Positions 13,168 to 20,381 of a stretch of DNA of 20,381 bases are shown here, in pieces (position 1 is the first letter of the stretch; each line of letters opens with the position of its first letter). A program made the position numbers and the translations under genes. The notes under the pieces were generated by a model. It did no database searches, had not been told where the DNA came from, and worked only from the letters and a program-made list of their open reading frames with translations. This DNA is from an uncultured Fusobacterium sp. (GTDB lineage: Bacteria; Fusobacteriota; Fusobacteriia; Fusobacteriales; Fusobacteriaceae): contig UQQO01000025.1 of the NCBI GenBank assembly GCA_900543175.1, positions 1 to 20,381 on the forward strand. The letters run 5' to 3'.

Positions 13168-15999
13168 CTATTTAAAAAAATCTGCATATTTTTTTGCTTT
13201 TTCAGCATTAATACCTTTTAACTCATTATAATATTTTGTTGCTTCAACTTTATTTCCAGATTTTAAAGTTAGATAAATCAATTTTTCCAATACAAATTCT
13301 CTATAATTCAATTCCTTTCCTAATGAATATAGCTCTTTATATAAAACTATTGCTTCCTTCTCTTTTTTCATCTTTTCATTAAGTTGAGCTGCCTTTAATT
13401 TAGAAACTTGAGAATACTGACCATTATACATTATATAGCCTTTTGTATATCCACTTAAAGCTTCATCATTTTTTCCTTCTATCTCATTTATATTAGCTAA
13501 TTGGTATAATACAAAATCTTTGTATATACTATTTTCCATCTCATTAACTTGTAAATAATATTTTTTTGCCTCTTTATATTTCTTATTTTTAAAGTAGTTT
13601 GATCCTATATTTATACAAGCATAGTCTTTATATCTTGGACTTTTTAATAATTTTTCATATTCAACCATTGCAGCTTTTTTATTCCCTTGTTTCTCATAAA
13701 TAAGTGAATCATAATAACTTTTTATATCTAAATTTGTTATTTCTTCAATATATTTTTGAGCTGCTTTCAAATTATTTTTAGCTAAATGAATATCTAAAAT
13801 CTTAGCTGCTGTATTATCTTTTACAATTGGATCTACAGAACTGCTATAAAGCTCTTCATAGTTTTTCAAAGCTTTTTCATTGTCATTACTATTTTCATAG
13901 ATCTCTCCAGACATCATTAAAAGAGTATCTTTCATTCTACTAACTGGATATTTTACAAGAAACTCATTTTTACCCTTTTCAAAATTAACAGTGTCTCCAC
14001 TATTTAAAAGTATTGTCAAATACCAATAAAAAGCCTTTTCTCCATAAGCACTATCACCATAGTTATCTACTACATATTTATACTCTTCCTTAGCCTTTTC
14101 ATAATTCTTTTCAGAGTAGTATGATTCTGCTATTTGGAATTTTCCATATGCTTCAAATCCCTTTTCATTTGATAGTTTTAAATAATATTCTCTACTCTTT
14201 TCAAAATTATCTTTTCTAAAATAACTAATTGCTAATTTATCTAAGACTTCATTTTTATTTTCAGGATTTTCTAAAGTTAGATAACTTTCTCCATAGTTAA
14301 TTGCCTCATCATATTTTTCCCATAAAAAGTAGTTTCTCATCTTATTAAACTTTACTTTTTCTTGCATAGTTGCATCAGCTGTGGTATCTGTTTCAAGTTC
14401 AGTAAAATATCTATCTGCTTCATCATATTTACCCATTCCAACAGATGCTATCCCTTTTAAATATTTTATCTCAAGATTTCCTTCTCCATCTTCAGAATTT
14501 AAATATTCCATCATCTCATCATATCTTTGTTCAGCTAATAAAGATACTACTAAGTTATTTAAAATATTAAAATCCTTTCCTTGAGATAAAAACTCTTTAT
14601 ATACATCTATTGCTAGATCGACTTTCCCACTTTTATAATATGCCTCTCCAACAGAAAAATAGATATTTCTTCTATATTCAGTATCTGTAGGATATTTAGT
14701 TTTATACTCATAGAATCTTCTTTGAAGATCATCTATATCCTCAACTTTATTGTCTATTACTATTATTCTATATAGATTTTCAAGATTAGGAGTTCTTGCA
14801 TAAAGTCTACCATAGTAATCCTTTGATAATTTATATTCTCCAATTTCATAAGCTGAATTTGCAATTATCAAATTTATATTATCTGTATCTTGTTGATTTA
14901 CAACAACTCTTTTTATCTCATCTCTATTTCTAATTATCTTACTATAATTTTTTAATTTATAATCTATGGCAAAAATATAGTATAAAGATTGGTTATAATA
15001 ATCTGTCTTTTTTAAACTTTCAAAATATTTTTGTGCTTCTTTTAATCTATTTAATTTGTATAAAGAGAACCCATATCCATACATCAATTTAGGATCATTT
15101 GGAGTATTAGTTTTTGAATAATAGCTGATTGCCCTATTGTAATCTCCCTTAGTAGCATACAGATCTCCTATCATTCTCATAGCCTCTCCATACTCCTTTG
15201 TTCCTTGAAGCATAGAAACATAATTCTCTACAATCTCTCCATTTCCTCTGTTACTATATATCTCTATCAGATTAAGTATTGATTTTCTACCATAAGCACT
15301 TGATTTATCTTTTTCTACAACTTTTTTAAAAGCAGTTATAGCTTCATCAACTCTATTTTGTTTATAATAAGCTGATCCATAAAGATAATTCATCATTACC
15401 CTATTTTTACCACTATTTTTAGAATAATTATCTAAATATAGCACTGTTTTGGGATATTCACCTTTATTATATGCTAACATTGCCAATCCTAACATTGAAT
15501 CATCAGCATACTTTTTATTCAATTCTATTAATTTTTTAAATAATTCCTCTGCTTTAGGATAATTTTCCTTTGCTAAATAAGTCATAGCTGCATCATAAAA
15601 AGCTTTTTCATAATATATTCCATTTTTATCTAAAGATTTTAGATAAAATTCACTTTTTTCACTCTCTCCCAATGCAGTGTAACACTTCATCAAATAAAAG
15701 TTTATTTCATCCTTCTCTTTTCTACTTAAATTACTATTAAGAGATAACATTTTAAAATAAACTATTGCATTTTCATAATCTTCTTGAAGCAAATATGCCT
15801 TTGCTATTCTATCTTGTATATTTCTTGTATGTCTAGATTCTGGATATTTTTTTAAGAATTTTACTGACTCTGTTACTGCAATAGAAAATTTCTTTTGCTT
15901 ATATAGTTCATCTAAGAATGCTATATCCTCTTTTTCAGAAGCAACTAATATCATATTCGTACTTAATAACAGTGCAAGCACCCAATGTAATTTTTTCAA
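13168..15999 (-). CDS. Large periplasmic tetratricopeptide-repeat protein
   Basis: A 943-residue protein with a signal peptide (KKLHWVLALLLSTNMILVAS, cleavage near residue 21) followed by helical repeats to the C-terminus. At least fifteen TPR-like units can be seen by their A-x-x-Y/F and Y-x-x-A patterns, such as ENAIVYFKML, PKAEELFKKLIELN, DEAITAFKKVVEKD, EKAKEEYKYVVDNYG and KEAKKYYLQV. There is no enzymatic domain and no C-terminal membrane helix. It is expected to be a periplasmic scaffold that binds protein or peptidoglycan-linked partners. With ExbB/ExbD/TonB-like genes next door it resembles in role CpoB, the TPR partner of Tol-Pal, though CpoB is far smaller. The start is TTG at 15997-15999 with GGAGG 7 nt upstream; the next gene follows after 11 nt. 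Confidence 0.85.
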   Translation of the reverse strand: MKKLHWVLALLLSTNMILVASEKEDIAFLDELYKQKKFSIAVTESVKFLKKYPESRHTRNIQDRIAKAYLLQEDYENAIVYFKMLSLNSNLSRKEKDEINFYLMKCYTALGESEKSEFYLKSLDKNGIYYEKAFYDAAMTYLAKENYPKAEELFKKLIELNKKYADDSMLGLAMLAYNKGEYPKTVLYLDNYSKNSGKNRVMMNYLYGSAYYKQNRVDEAITAFKKVVEKDKSSAYGRKSILNLIEIYSNRGNGEIVENYVSMLQGTKEYGEAMRMIGDLYATKGDYNRAISYYSKTNTPNDPKLMYGYGFSLYKLNRLKEAQKYFESLKKTDYYNQSLYYIFAIDYKLKNYSKIIRNRDEIKRVVVNQQDTDNINLIIANSAYEIGEYKLSKDYYGRLYARTPNLENLYRIIVIDNKVEDIDDLQRRFYEYKTKYPTDTEYRRNIYFSVGEAYYKSGKVDLAIDVYKEFLSQGKDFNILNNLVVSLLAEQRYDEMMEYLNSEDGEGNLEIKYLKGIASVGMGKYDEADRYFTELETDTTADATMQEKVKFNKMRNYFLWEKYDEAINYGESYLTLENPENKNEVLDKLAISYFRKDNFEKSREYYLKLSNEKGFEAYGKFQIAESYYSEKNYEKAKEEYKYVVDNYGDSAYGEKAFYWYLTILLNSGDTVNFEKGKNEFLVKYPVSRMKDTLLMMSGEIYENSNDNEKALKNYEELYSSSVDPIVKDNTAAKILDIHLAKNNLKAAQKYIEEITNLDIKSYYDSLIYEKQGNKKAAMVEYEKLLKSPRYKDYACINIGSNYFKNKKYKEAKKYYLQVNEMENSIYKDFVLYQLANINEIEGKNDEALSGYTKGYIMYNGQYSQVSKLKAAQLNEKMKKEKEAIVLYKELYSLGKELNYREFVLEKLIYLTLKSGNKVEATKYYNELKGINAEKAKKYADFFK

Positions 16000-16010
16000 T
16001 GTGCTCCCTC

Positions 16011-16544
16011 CTAAATTTTATAAAAATTTTTTAAAACTCTTCTTATTTCTTCTATAGATACAGTTGTATTTACACACGGCTCATTGAGTATTTTATTAAA
16101 TACTCCGATTACTCTTACAGGAAAAGCATCATGAATTCCAGACATTAAATCTCTTTTACATGCCACTGCTATCACTAAATTTGGCTTTATCTCTTTTATA
16201 TGTTTTCTTGCTAAAGTTCCTCCAGTAGCTATTTTTATCTCAACTGGATACTCTTTTTTTAACTGTAATAGATCACTTATAACACACTGTCCACAACTAC
16301 GACAATTATCTATATCTGATGTTACCTTATATGGACATACATATTTTTGAATACAATGAGGTAATAAAATCAATATTTTATTTATCTTCTTATTTTTAAG
16401 TTCTTTTTCTACTATTTTATTGTTGTATTCTAAAAATTTTTCTGCTATTTCATTCTTTTCAACAGGATTCTTTTTTCTATCTGTAAACAAAAATAACATA
16501 TAATAAAAATCATACACTATTTTTCTAAAAAAATTAATGTTCAT
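16011..16544 (-). CDS. DUF116 family Cys-rich protein
   Basis: A 177-residue protein with seven cysteines. A cluster of five, C64, C70, C81, C84 and C87 (PHCIQKYVCPYK then CRSCGQC), lies in the middle, with C129 (AVACKRDL) and C157 (EPCVN) further on. The spacing matches the DUF116 family, in which the cysteines are proposed to bind metal or an iron-sulfur cluster; no function is established. The N-terminus (FYYMLFLF, residues about 13-20) is mildly hydrophobic but too short for a certain membrane helix. The ATG is preceded by GAGG. It is the first gene of the 12-gene operon, with the promoter 30-60 nt upstream, and is followed after 11 nt by the TPR gene. No redox or partner gene is adjacent to suggest its role. 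Confidence 0.78.
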   Translation of the reverse strand: MNINFFRKIVYDFYYMLFLFTDRKKNPVEKNEIAEKFLEYNNKIVEKELKNKKINKILILLPHCIQKYVCPYKVTSDIDNCRSCGQCVISDLLQLKKEYPVEIKIATGGTLARKHIKEIKPNLVIAVACKRDLMSGIHDAFPVRVIGVFNKILNEPCVNTTVSIEEIRRVLKNFYKI

Positions 16545-16572
16545 TCTTTTACCTCTTTAATTTTATTAGAAA

Positions 16573-16601
16573 ATTATACCACAATTATATCCCTATTTCA
16601 A
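16573..16601 (-). promoter_or_regulatory. Extended -10 promoter of the 12-gene operon
   Basis: On the minus strand TTGAAA (16601-16596) and TATAAT (16578-16573) are separated by 17 nt, and TGG directly before the -10 adds an extended -10 motif. A start near 16566 leaves a leader of about 20 nt before the DUF116 ATG (16544). A second TATAAT just upstream (16589-16584) lacks a -35 partner. This is the only clear promoter I see upstream of the tightly packed run ending at 3982; internal promoters are not excluded. Confidence 0.75.
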
Positions 16602-16623
16602 ACATTCAAAATTTTACTCACAA

Positions 16624-16654
16624 GAAAAATAGAGCTAATGTTCTTTATTAGCTC
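16624..16654 (-). terminator. Terminator after dnaN
   Basis: On the minus strand GAGCTAAT (16654-16647) and ATTAGCTC (16639-16632) form an 8-bp perfect stem with a 7-nt loop, followed by TATTTTTC. It lies about 12 nt beyond the dnaN stop and separates the plsY-gpsA-sigma-dnaN unit from the promoter at 16573-16601. Confidence 0.8.
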
Positions 16655-16665
16655 ATTTTTTATAA

Positions 16666-17796
16666 TTAATCTTTTAAAGCAAGTGGCATAACTACATAAA
16701 GATAATTAGTTTCAGCTTCTTGTCTAATTCTTACTGAACTATTAGGACTTATAAAGTTTAAAATAATATCACTATCTTTATCTAAGTTTTGAATAAATTC
16801 TGATATAAATTTAGCATTAAGAGAGATCTTTATTCTTTCTCCCTCATATTCTACTTCTAGTTGTTCATTAATTCTAGCAATATCATTAACTCCATTTATT
16901 TTAAGAAGTTTTCCCTCAATCTCAAATGTTGCCCCATATTTAGATTCTGCATTGTTTTTTACAAATATAATTATTCTTCTTAATACCTTTGAAAAGACAT
17001 CATTATTTATAATAAGAGTCTTATTGTAAGCATCGTTTCCTAAAATTCCTTTATAATTAGGAAATACTAAGTCTATGACTCTACTTACCATCAATGTTTC
17101 AGCTATTTTAAAATATATCTGTTTTTCTGTTGAATATACTACGATTTCAACTTCATCCATATTTTTCAATAGTTTAGTTAGAGCTTCAACTGTATTTAAA
17201 GGAATGCTTACTTCTATACTTCCTTTTATCTCTTCTAATTCTTTTTCTAAGAAAACAAGTCTATATGTATCAGTTGTTGCAAATTTTAGTTTTTTACCCT
17301 CATTTTCCATTCTAACACAATTTATAGAAAGATTATCACTTGATGTTGAAGCTGCAAATTTTACCTTTTCTAAAATATTAGCTAACTCCACACTATTAAT
17401 TTTAAAGTTTTCTTTATCTTTTACTGATTCTACACTTTCTATAATATTAGGGAAATCTTCTGGATTCATTAAAGAAAATTCTGATGCTGAGTCTGAACTC
17501 TCTATATAAAGATTGTTATCTCTTACACTTAAAACGATCTCTTCATCTTTTATCTCTCTTAAATATTCATCTACTAATTGATGTTGAAAAACTATTTTTC
17601 CCTCTTCTATTATCTCTTCTACCTTTGTTTCAGTTGTGATAGTTGTTTCTAAGTTAGTTCCACAAAAAAATAGATTATCTCCTTTTGTTTCTAAATATGT
17701 ACAAGAAATTATTGGTTTTATTTTATTTTCACTAATAACCTTTTCTACTATTTTTAATCTCTTTAAGAACTCCTGTCTTTTTACCCTTACAATCAA
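16666..17796 (-). CDS. dnaN: DNA polymerase III beta subunit (sliding clamp)
   Basis: A 376-residue protein of normal clamp length, made of three similar domains. Domain 1 has VRVKRQEFLKRLKIVEKVI and LETKGDNLFFCGTNLE; domain 2 begins near LANILEKVKFAAST with the ATTDTYRLVFLE strand pair; domain 3 ends with the typical NYLYVVMPLAL tail, as in other DnaN proteins (MPMRL-type ending). The dimeric ring tethers polymerase III and other factors to DNA. The start is TTG at 17794-17796, with GGAGGA about 7 nt upstream; I see no better start near the conserved N-terminus. It is the last gene of the plsY-gpsA-sigma-dnaN run rather than being beside dnaA, its most common bacterial neighbour. Confidence 0.94.
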   Translation of the reverse strand: MIVRVKRQEFLKRLKIVEKVISENKIKPIISCTYLETKGDNLFFCGTNLETTITTETKVEEIIEEGKIVFQHQLVDEYLREIKDEEIVLSVRDNNLYIESSDSASEFSLMNPEDFPNIIESVESVKDKENFKINSVELANILEKVKFAASTSSDNLSINCVRMENEGKKLKFATTDTYRLVFLEKELEEIKGSIEVSIPLNTVEALTKLLKNMDEVEIVVYSTEKQIYFKIAETLMVSRVIDLVFPNYKGILGNDAYNKTLIINNDVFSKVLRRIIIFVKNNAESKYGATFEIEGKLLKINGVNDIARINEQLEVEYEGERIKISLNAKFISEFIQNLDKDSDIILNFISPNSSVRIRQEAETNYLYVVMPLALKD

Positions 17797-17823
17797 CTTT
17801 CTTTCCTCCCTATTTAACTTACC

Positions 17824-18648
17824 TTAATTAAAAAAGCCCTCTTTTAAATCTTTAGTGTATCTAAACTTAAGCTTTTCTAATGTCCTTTTCTCTATTTGAC
17901 GAACTCTTTCACGAGTTATATTTAAACTTTTTCCAATCTCTTCAAGTGTATAAATATCAGAACCATCTAAACCATATCTTTGTTTTAATATTGATTTTTC
18001 TCTTTCATCAAGTTCCTCAACTAAATCTCTTACATGTTTCATTCCCATTTCACGAAAAATCTCTTCTTCCATAGAGATCTCTTGTTCTTGAGCTATAGTA
18101 TCCTCCAAGGAGATATCCTCTCCAATTGACATACTTAAAGACATAGGGTCTTGAAAATCCCTTATTATATTTTCTACTTTTTCTGCATCTATATGAAGAT
18201 CTTCAGCTATTTGTTCAACTGAAGGATAATTACCTCCTGTTTGAAGTTTATCCATTATATATCTATTTATCTTATTTAAAAGATCATACTTATATGATGG
18301 TATTCTAATCTCTCTTCCCTTAACAATTATAGCCTTCATAATAGCTTGTCTTATCCACCAAACTGCATAAGTGGAAAATCTAAATCCTTTATCTATATCA
18401 AACTTATCAATTGCATAGATAAGTCCCATATTACCTTCACTAATCAGATCAATAAAGCTCATCCCCTTATTGACATACCCTTTTGCTATATTCACTACTA
18501 ATTTTAGATTAGAAGTTATCAATTCATTTTTAGCCTCAATATCTCCATTTTTAGCTTTTACTAAAAGAGAAAACTCCTCTTCTTTACTTAGTAACTTATG
18601 TTTTTTTATGTCTTTTAAATATAAACTTATAAGATCTTTATCAGCCAT
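17824..18648 (-). CDS. Sigma-70 family RNA polymerase sigma factor, without region 1.1
   Basis: A 274-residue sigma factor that starts directly in region 1.2 (DLISLYLKDIKKHKLLSKEEE) and so lacks the acidic region 1.1 of primary sigma factors. Region 2 is complete: NLKLVVNIAKGYVNKG, DLISEGNMGLIYAIDKFD, and 2.3-2.4 FRFSTYAVWWIRQAI. Region 3 (GREIRIPSYKYDLLNKI) and region 4 follow, with a standard 4.2 HTH, YTLEEIGKSLNITRERVRQIEKRTLEKL. This is the layout of a group 2 or small RpoD-like factor; RpoH and sporulation sigmas are less similar. The 2.4 helix has Val in TYAVWW where most primary factors have Thr, so promoter preference could differ slightly. It could be an alternative sigma; whether a separate full-length RpoD exists cannot be told here. 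It lies 25 nt after gpsA and 27 nt before dnaN. Confidence 0.88.
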   Translation of the reverse strand: MADKDLISLYLKDIKKHKLLSKEEEFSLLVKAKNGDIEAKNELITSNLKLVVNIAKGYVNKGMSFIDLISEGNMGLIYAIDKFDIDKGFRFSTYAVWWIRQAIMKAIIVKGREIRIPSYKYDLLNKINRYIMDKLQTGGNYPSVEQIAEDLHIDAEKVENIIRDFQDPMSLSMSIGEDISLEDTIAQEQEISMEEEIFREMGMKHVRDLVEELDEREKSILKQRYGLDGSDIYTLEEIGKSLNITRERVRQIEKRTLEKLKFRYTKDLKEGFFN

Positions 18649-18673
18649 TTTCTATCCCCACACTTATCATATT

Positions 18674-19675
18674 TTAATAAAATTCTTCTTTTAAAGTTCT
18701 TTCCATAAGTTCTGTTACCATACTTGTTGCATCAGCATCTTTATAAAGAATATTATAAGTTGCTTCTAGTATTGGCATCGATATATTTTTAGCTTTTGCT
18801 TGTTCATAAACTGCTTTTACTGTTGGAACACCTTCTGCTACCATTGTCATCTCATCTAAAATTTGTTGAAGTTTTTGTCCTCTTCCTAAGCATTCTCCAA
18901 CATGTCTATTTCTACTATGTTTACTAGCACAAGTAACTATTAAGTCACCTATTCCACTTAAACCTGAAAAAGTTATCTCCTTTGCTCCACAAGCTTTTCC
19001 AAATCTTGTCATCTCAGCTATTCCTCTAGTTATTAAAGCAGCTTTTGTATTATCTCCAAATCCCATTCCATCAGCTATACCTGCTCCTATAGCCAAACAG
19101 TTTTTAACTGCTGCACCTATTTCAACTCCAGTTATATCTTCATTTAGATATACTCTGAAATTCTTACTATTAAACAATTCTTGTATTCTAGCTGCATTTT
19201 CTTTTACTCCTGCTGCAACAATAGTTGTTGGTATCCCTATTGCTACCTCTTCAGCATGAGTAGGTCCTGATAAAACAACTATATTTTTATGAAACTTTCC
19301 TTTTATCTCATCTTTCATAACTTCAGAAAGACGCATTCCTGTTGAAACTTCTATTCCTTTTGCAGTATTTACAAGTAACATATCCTCAGTAATATCATTT
19401 GAAAAACTTCCAATTACCTTTCTTAAAACTTGAGATGGTACTGAAAATACAACATATTTTATTCCATCTAATAATCCTTCTTTTTTATTAGTAACCTTTA
19501 AATTATCTGGAAACTTTACTTCTGGTAAAAATCTTTTATTTTCTCTCTCTCTTTGAATCTCTTCTGCTCTCTCTTGGTTAAATTCCCATAGAGTTACATC
19601 ATAATCTTTTCTTGCTAAAACAAGCCCTAACGCTGTTCCCCAACTTCCTGCACCGATGATAACTACTTTTTCCAT
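18674..19675 (-). CDS. gpsA: NAD(P)H-dependent glycerol-3-phosphate dehydrogenase
   Basis: A 333-residue cytoplasmic enzyme that reduces dihydroxyacetone phosphate to sn-glycerol 3-phosphate for phospholipid synthesis. The N-terminal Rossmann domain shows GAGSWGTALG (8-17). Later motifs include VNTAKGIE, VLSGPTHAEEVA, the catalytic-lysine stretch GAAVKNCLAIGAG and FSGLSGIGDLIVTC, all family signatures. The length and order match GpsA exactly and nothing looks truncated. Its ribosome site (AAGGAG) overlaps the end of plsY, 14 nt away, so its product is made together with the acyltransferase that uses it. Confidence 0.97.
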   Translation of the reverse strand: MEKVVIIGAGSWGTALGLVLARKDYDVTLWEFNQERAEEIQRERENKRFLPEVKFPDNLKVTNKKEGLLDGIKYVVFSVPSQVLRKVIGSFSNDITEDMLLVNTAKGIEVSTGMRLSEVMKDEIKGKFHKNIVVLSGPTHAEEVAIGIPTTIVAAGVKENAARIQELFNSKNFRVYLNEDITGVEIGAAVKNCLAIGAGIADGMGFGDNTKAALITRGIAEMTRFGKACGAKEITFSGLSGIGDLIVTCASKHSRNRHVGECLGRGQKLQQILDEMTMVAEGVPTVKAVYEQAKAKNISMPILEATYNILYKDADATSMVTELMERTLKEEFY

Positions 19676-19689
19676 AAACTTTTCACTCC

Positions 19690-20292
19690 TTATTTTAGCT
19701 TAAATTTGTTCTCTGTTCCATTTATTAATCTAGTAATATTTGTTCTGTGTCTCCAAATAACAAAAATACCTATTAAAAGCGTCATTACAGTTAGAGGAAT
19801 TCTTCCTACATCATTTCTAATAGGACTAAAAGCAGTAAGAATTGGAAGTGCTGCTGCTGCTATTATAGATCCTAACGATATATATCTTGTAAAATATACT
19901 ACTAATATAAATATAATTAATAGAGCTAAAGTAACATTAGGAATTAAAAATAAAAATACACCTAAACTTGTTGCAACTCCTTTTCCACCTTTAAAGTTTA
20001 AAAAGAATGAAAGAGAGTGTCCAACAATTGCTAAAACTCCTATAACTAAAAGCATATTTCCTGAAACCCCGAATCTGCTAGCTAAAAATGGTGGTAAAAA
20101 ACCTTTTAAAGCATCTGCAATTAAAACCATTATTCCATATCTTGGTCCAAGAACTCTATAGGCATTTGTAGCTCCTGAGTTTTTACTTCCATGCTCTCTT
20201 ATATCTATATTTTTAAAATATTTTCCTATCCAAACACCATTTGGCAAAGCACCCATAACATATCCTAATACTAAAAAAAATATTATTTTCAT
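19690..20292 (-). CDS. plsY: Acyl-phosphate:glycerol-3-phosphate acyltransferase PlsY
   Basis: A 200-residue integral membrane enzyme that transfers an acyl group from acyl phosphate to glycerol 3-phosphate, making lysophosphatidate. About five to six membrane helices are visible. The three family loops are present: SKNSGATNAYR (about 36-46), GHSLSFFLNFKGGKGVATSLG (about 91-111), and WRHRTNITRLINGTE near the C-terminus. Lys and Gly residues of the GGKG loop bind phosphate in this family. I start at the ATG at 20290-20292, with AGGAGA 7 nt upstream; an in-frame TTG two codons earlier falls inside that spacer. The following gpsA makes its substrate. Confidence 0.96.
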   Translation of the reverse strand: MKIIFFLVLGYVMGALPNGVWIGKYFKNIDIREHGSKNSGATNAYRVLGPRYGIMVLIADALKGFLPPFLASRFGVSGNMLLVIGVLAIVGHSLSFFLNFKGGKGVATSLGVFLFLIPNVTLALLIIFILVVYFTRYISLGSIIAAAALPILTAFSPIRNDVGRIPLTVMTLLIGIFVIWRHRTNITRLINGTENKFKLK

Positions 20293-20381
20293 ACTCAATC
20301 TCCTATATTTTTTATTTTTATATTCAAAAATGTAATTTAAATAATCTCGCTTTTTATCACCTCTTAATAACAGATATTTAT

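Noticed and set aside
13168..15999. DNA-level tandem repeats inside the TPR gene
   Set aside because: The protein repeats are diverged TPR units; I see no near-identical DNA copies that would indicate recent expansion or slippage-based variation.
20293..20381. The plsY reading frame stays open upstream to the window edge, which could suggest a longer or fused protein
   Set aside because: PlsY proteins start at the first membrane helix, and a good AGGAGA site lies 7 nt before the ATG at 20292. The upstream peptide is Lys/Tyr-rich and resembles A/T-rich non-coding translation. An upstream gene may end at the TAA read on the minus strand near 20364-20366, but too little is visible.

Overview
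The window reads as chromosomal DNA of a low-GC Gram-negative anaerobe, most likely Fusobacteriota (Fusobacterium or a close relative). The evidence is the strongly A/T-rich codon use and T-rich minus strand, outer-membrane-type energy transduction genes (ExbB/ExbD/TonB) beside clostridia-like housekeeping proteins, and a selenocysteine gene cluster with YedF and DUF3343 proteins. This placement is inferred from gene content, not from a database search.

Layout. (1) Positions 1-1243, plus strand: the 3' end of selB, then yedF, a DUF3343 protein and the selenocysteine tRNA. These are packed with overlaps and a 1-nt gap, and a terminator follows at 1268-1304. (2) Positions 1315-3912: a secreted CAP-domain protein on the minus strand, divergent from a monocistronic glycogen debranching enzyme (glgX-like) with a near-consensus promoter and its own terminator. 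(3) Positions 3941-16601, minus strand: what looks like one 12-gene, 12.6-kb transcription unit. It starts at an extended -10 promoter (16573-16601) and ends at a hairpin terminator (3941-3974). In transcription order it encodes a DUF116 Cys-rich protein, a giant periplasmic TPR protein, a small coiled-coil/tail-anchored protein, ExbB/TolQ, ExbD/TolR, a TonB/TolA-like protein, an NtrC-family regulator with a ruined ATPase site, DnaX, a DUF2232-like membrane protein, ribosomal protein L9, DnaB helicase and a U32-family tRNA hydroxylase-like protein. No intergenic gap in it exceeds about 30 nt. (4) Positions 16632-20292, minus strand: plsY, gpsA, a small sigma-70-family factor and dnaN, closed by a terminator.

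How the genes work together. The first cluster is selenocysteine machinery: the SelB elongation factor, tRNA-Sec, and two small thiol proteins that probably handle selenium or sulfur. The large operon joins a proton-motive-force-driven envelope complex (TPR, coiled-coil protein, ExbB, ExbD, TonB), resembling Tol-Pal/CpoB in gene types, to replisome genes (dnaX, dnaB) and rplI. The last operon joins phospholipid initiation (PlsY makes lysophosphatidate from the glycerol-3-phosphate that GpsA supplies) to the sliding clamp and a sigma factor. Three replisome subunits (clamp, clamp loader and helicase) therefore lie within about 13 kb, without dnaA.

The most unusual object is the regulator at 9364-10770. 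It keeps the GAFTGA sigma-54 contact loop, the Walker A motif and a Fis-type HTH, but has lost the Walker B Asp-Glu, the sensor I Asn, both arginine-finger positions and the sensor II Arg. Its receiver domain also lacks the phosphoacceptor Asp. It looks like a pseudoenzyme regulator. The envelope gene set and the tRNA-Sec arrangement are the next most interesting items. I found no CRISPR array, insertion sequence, prophage or rRNA gene.
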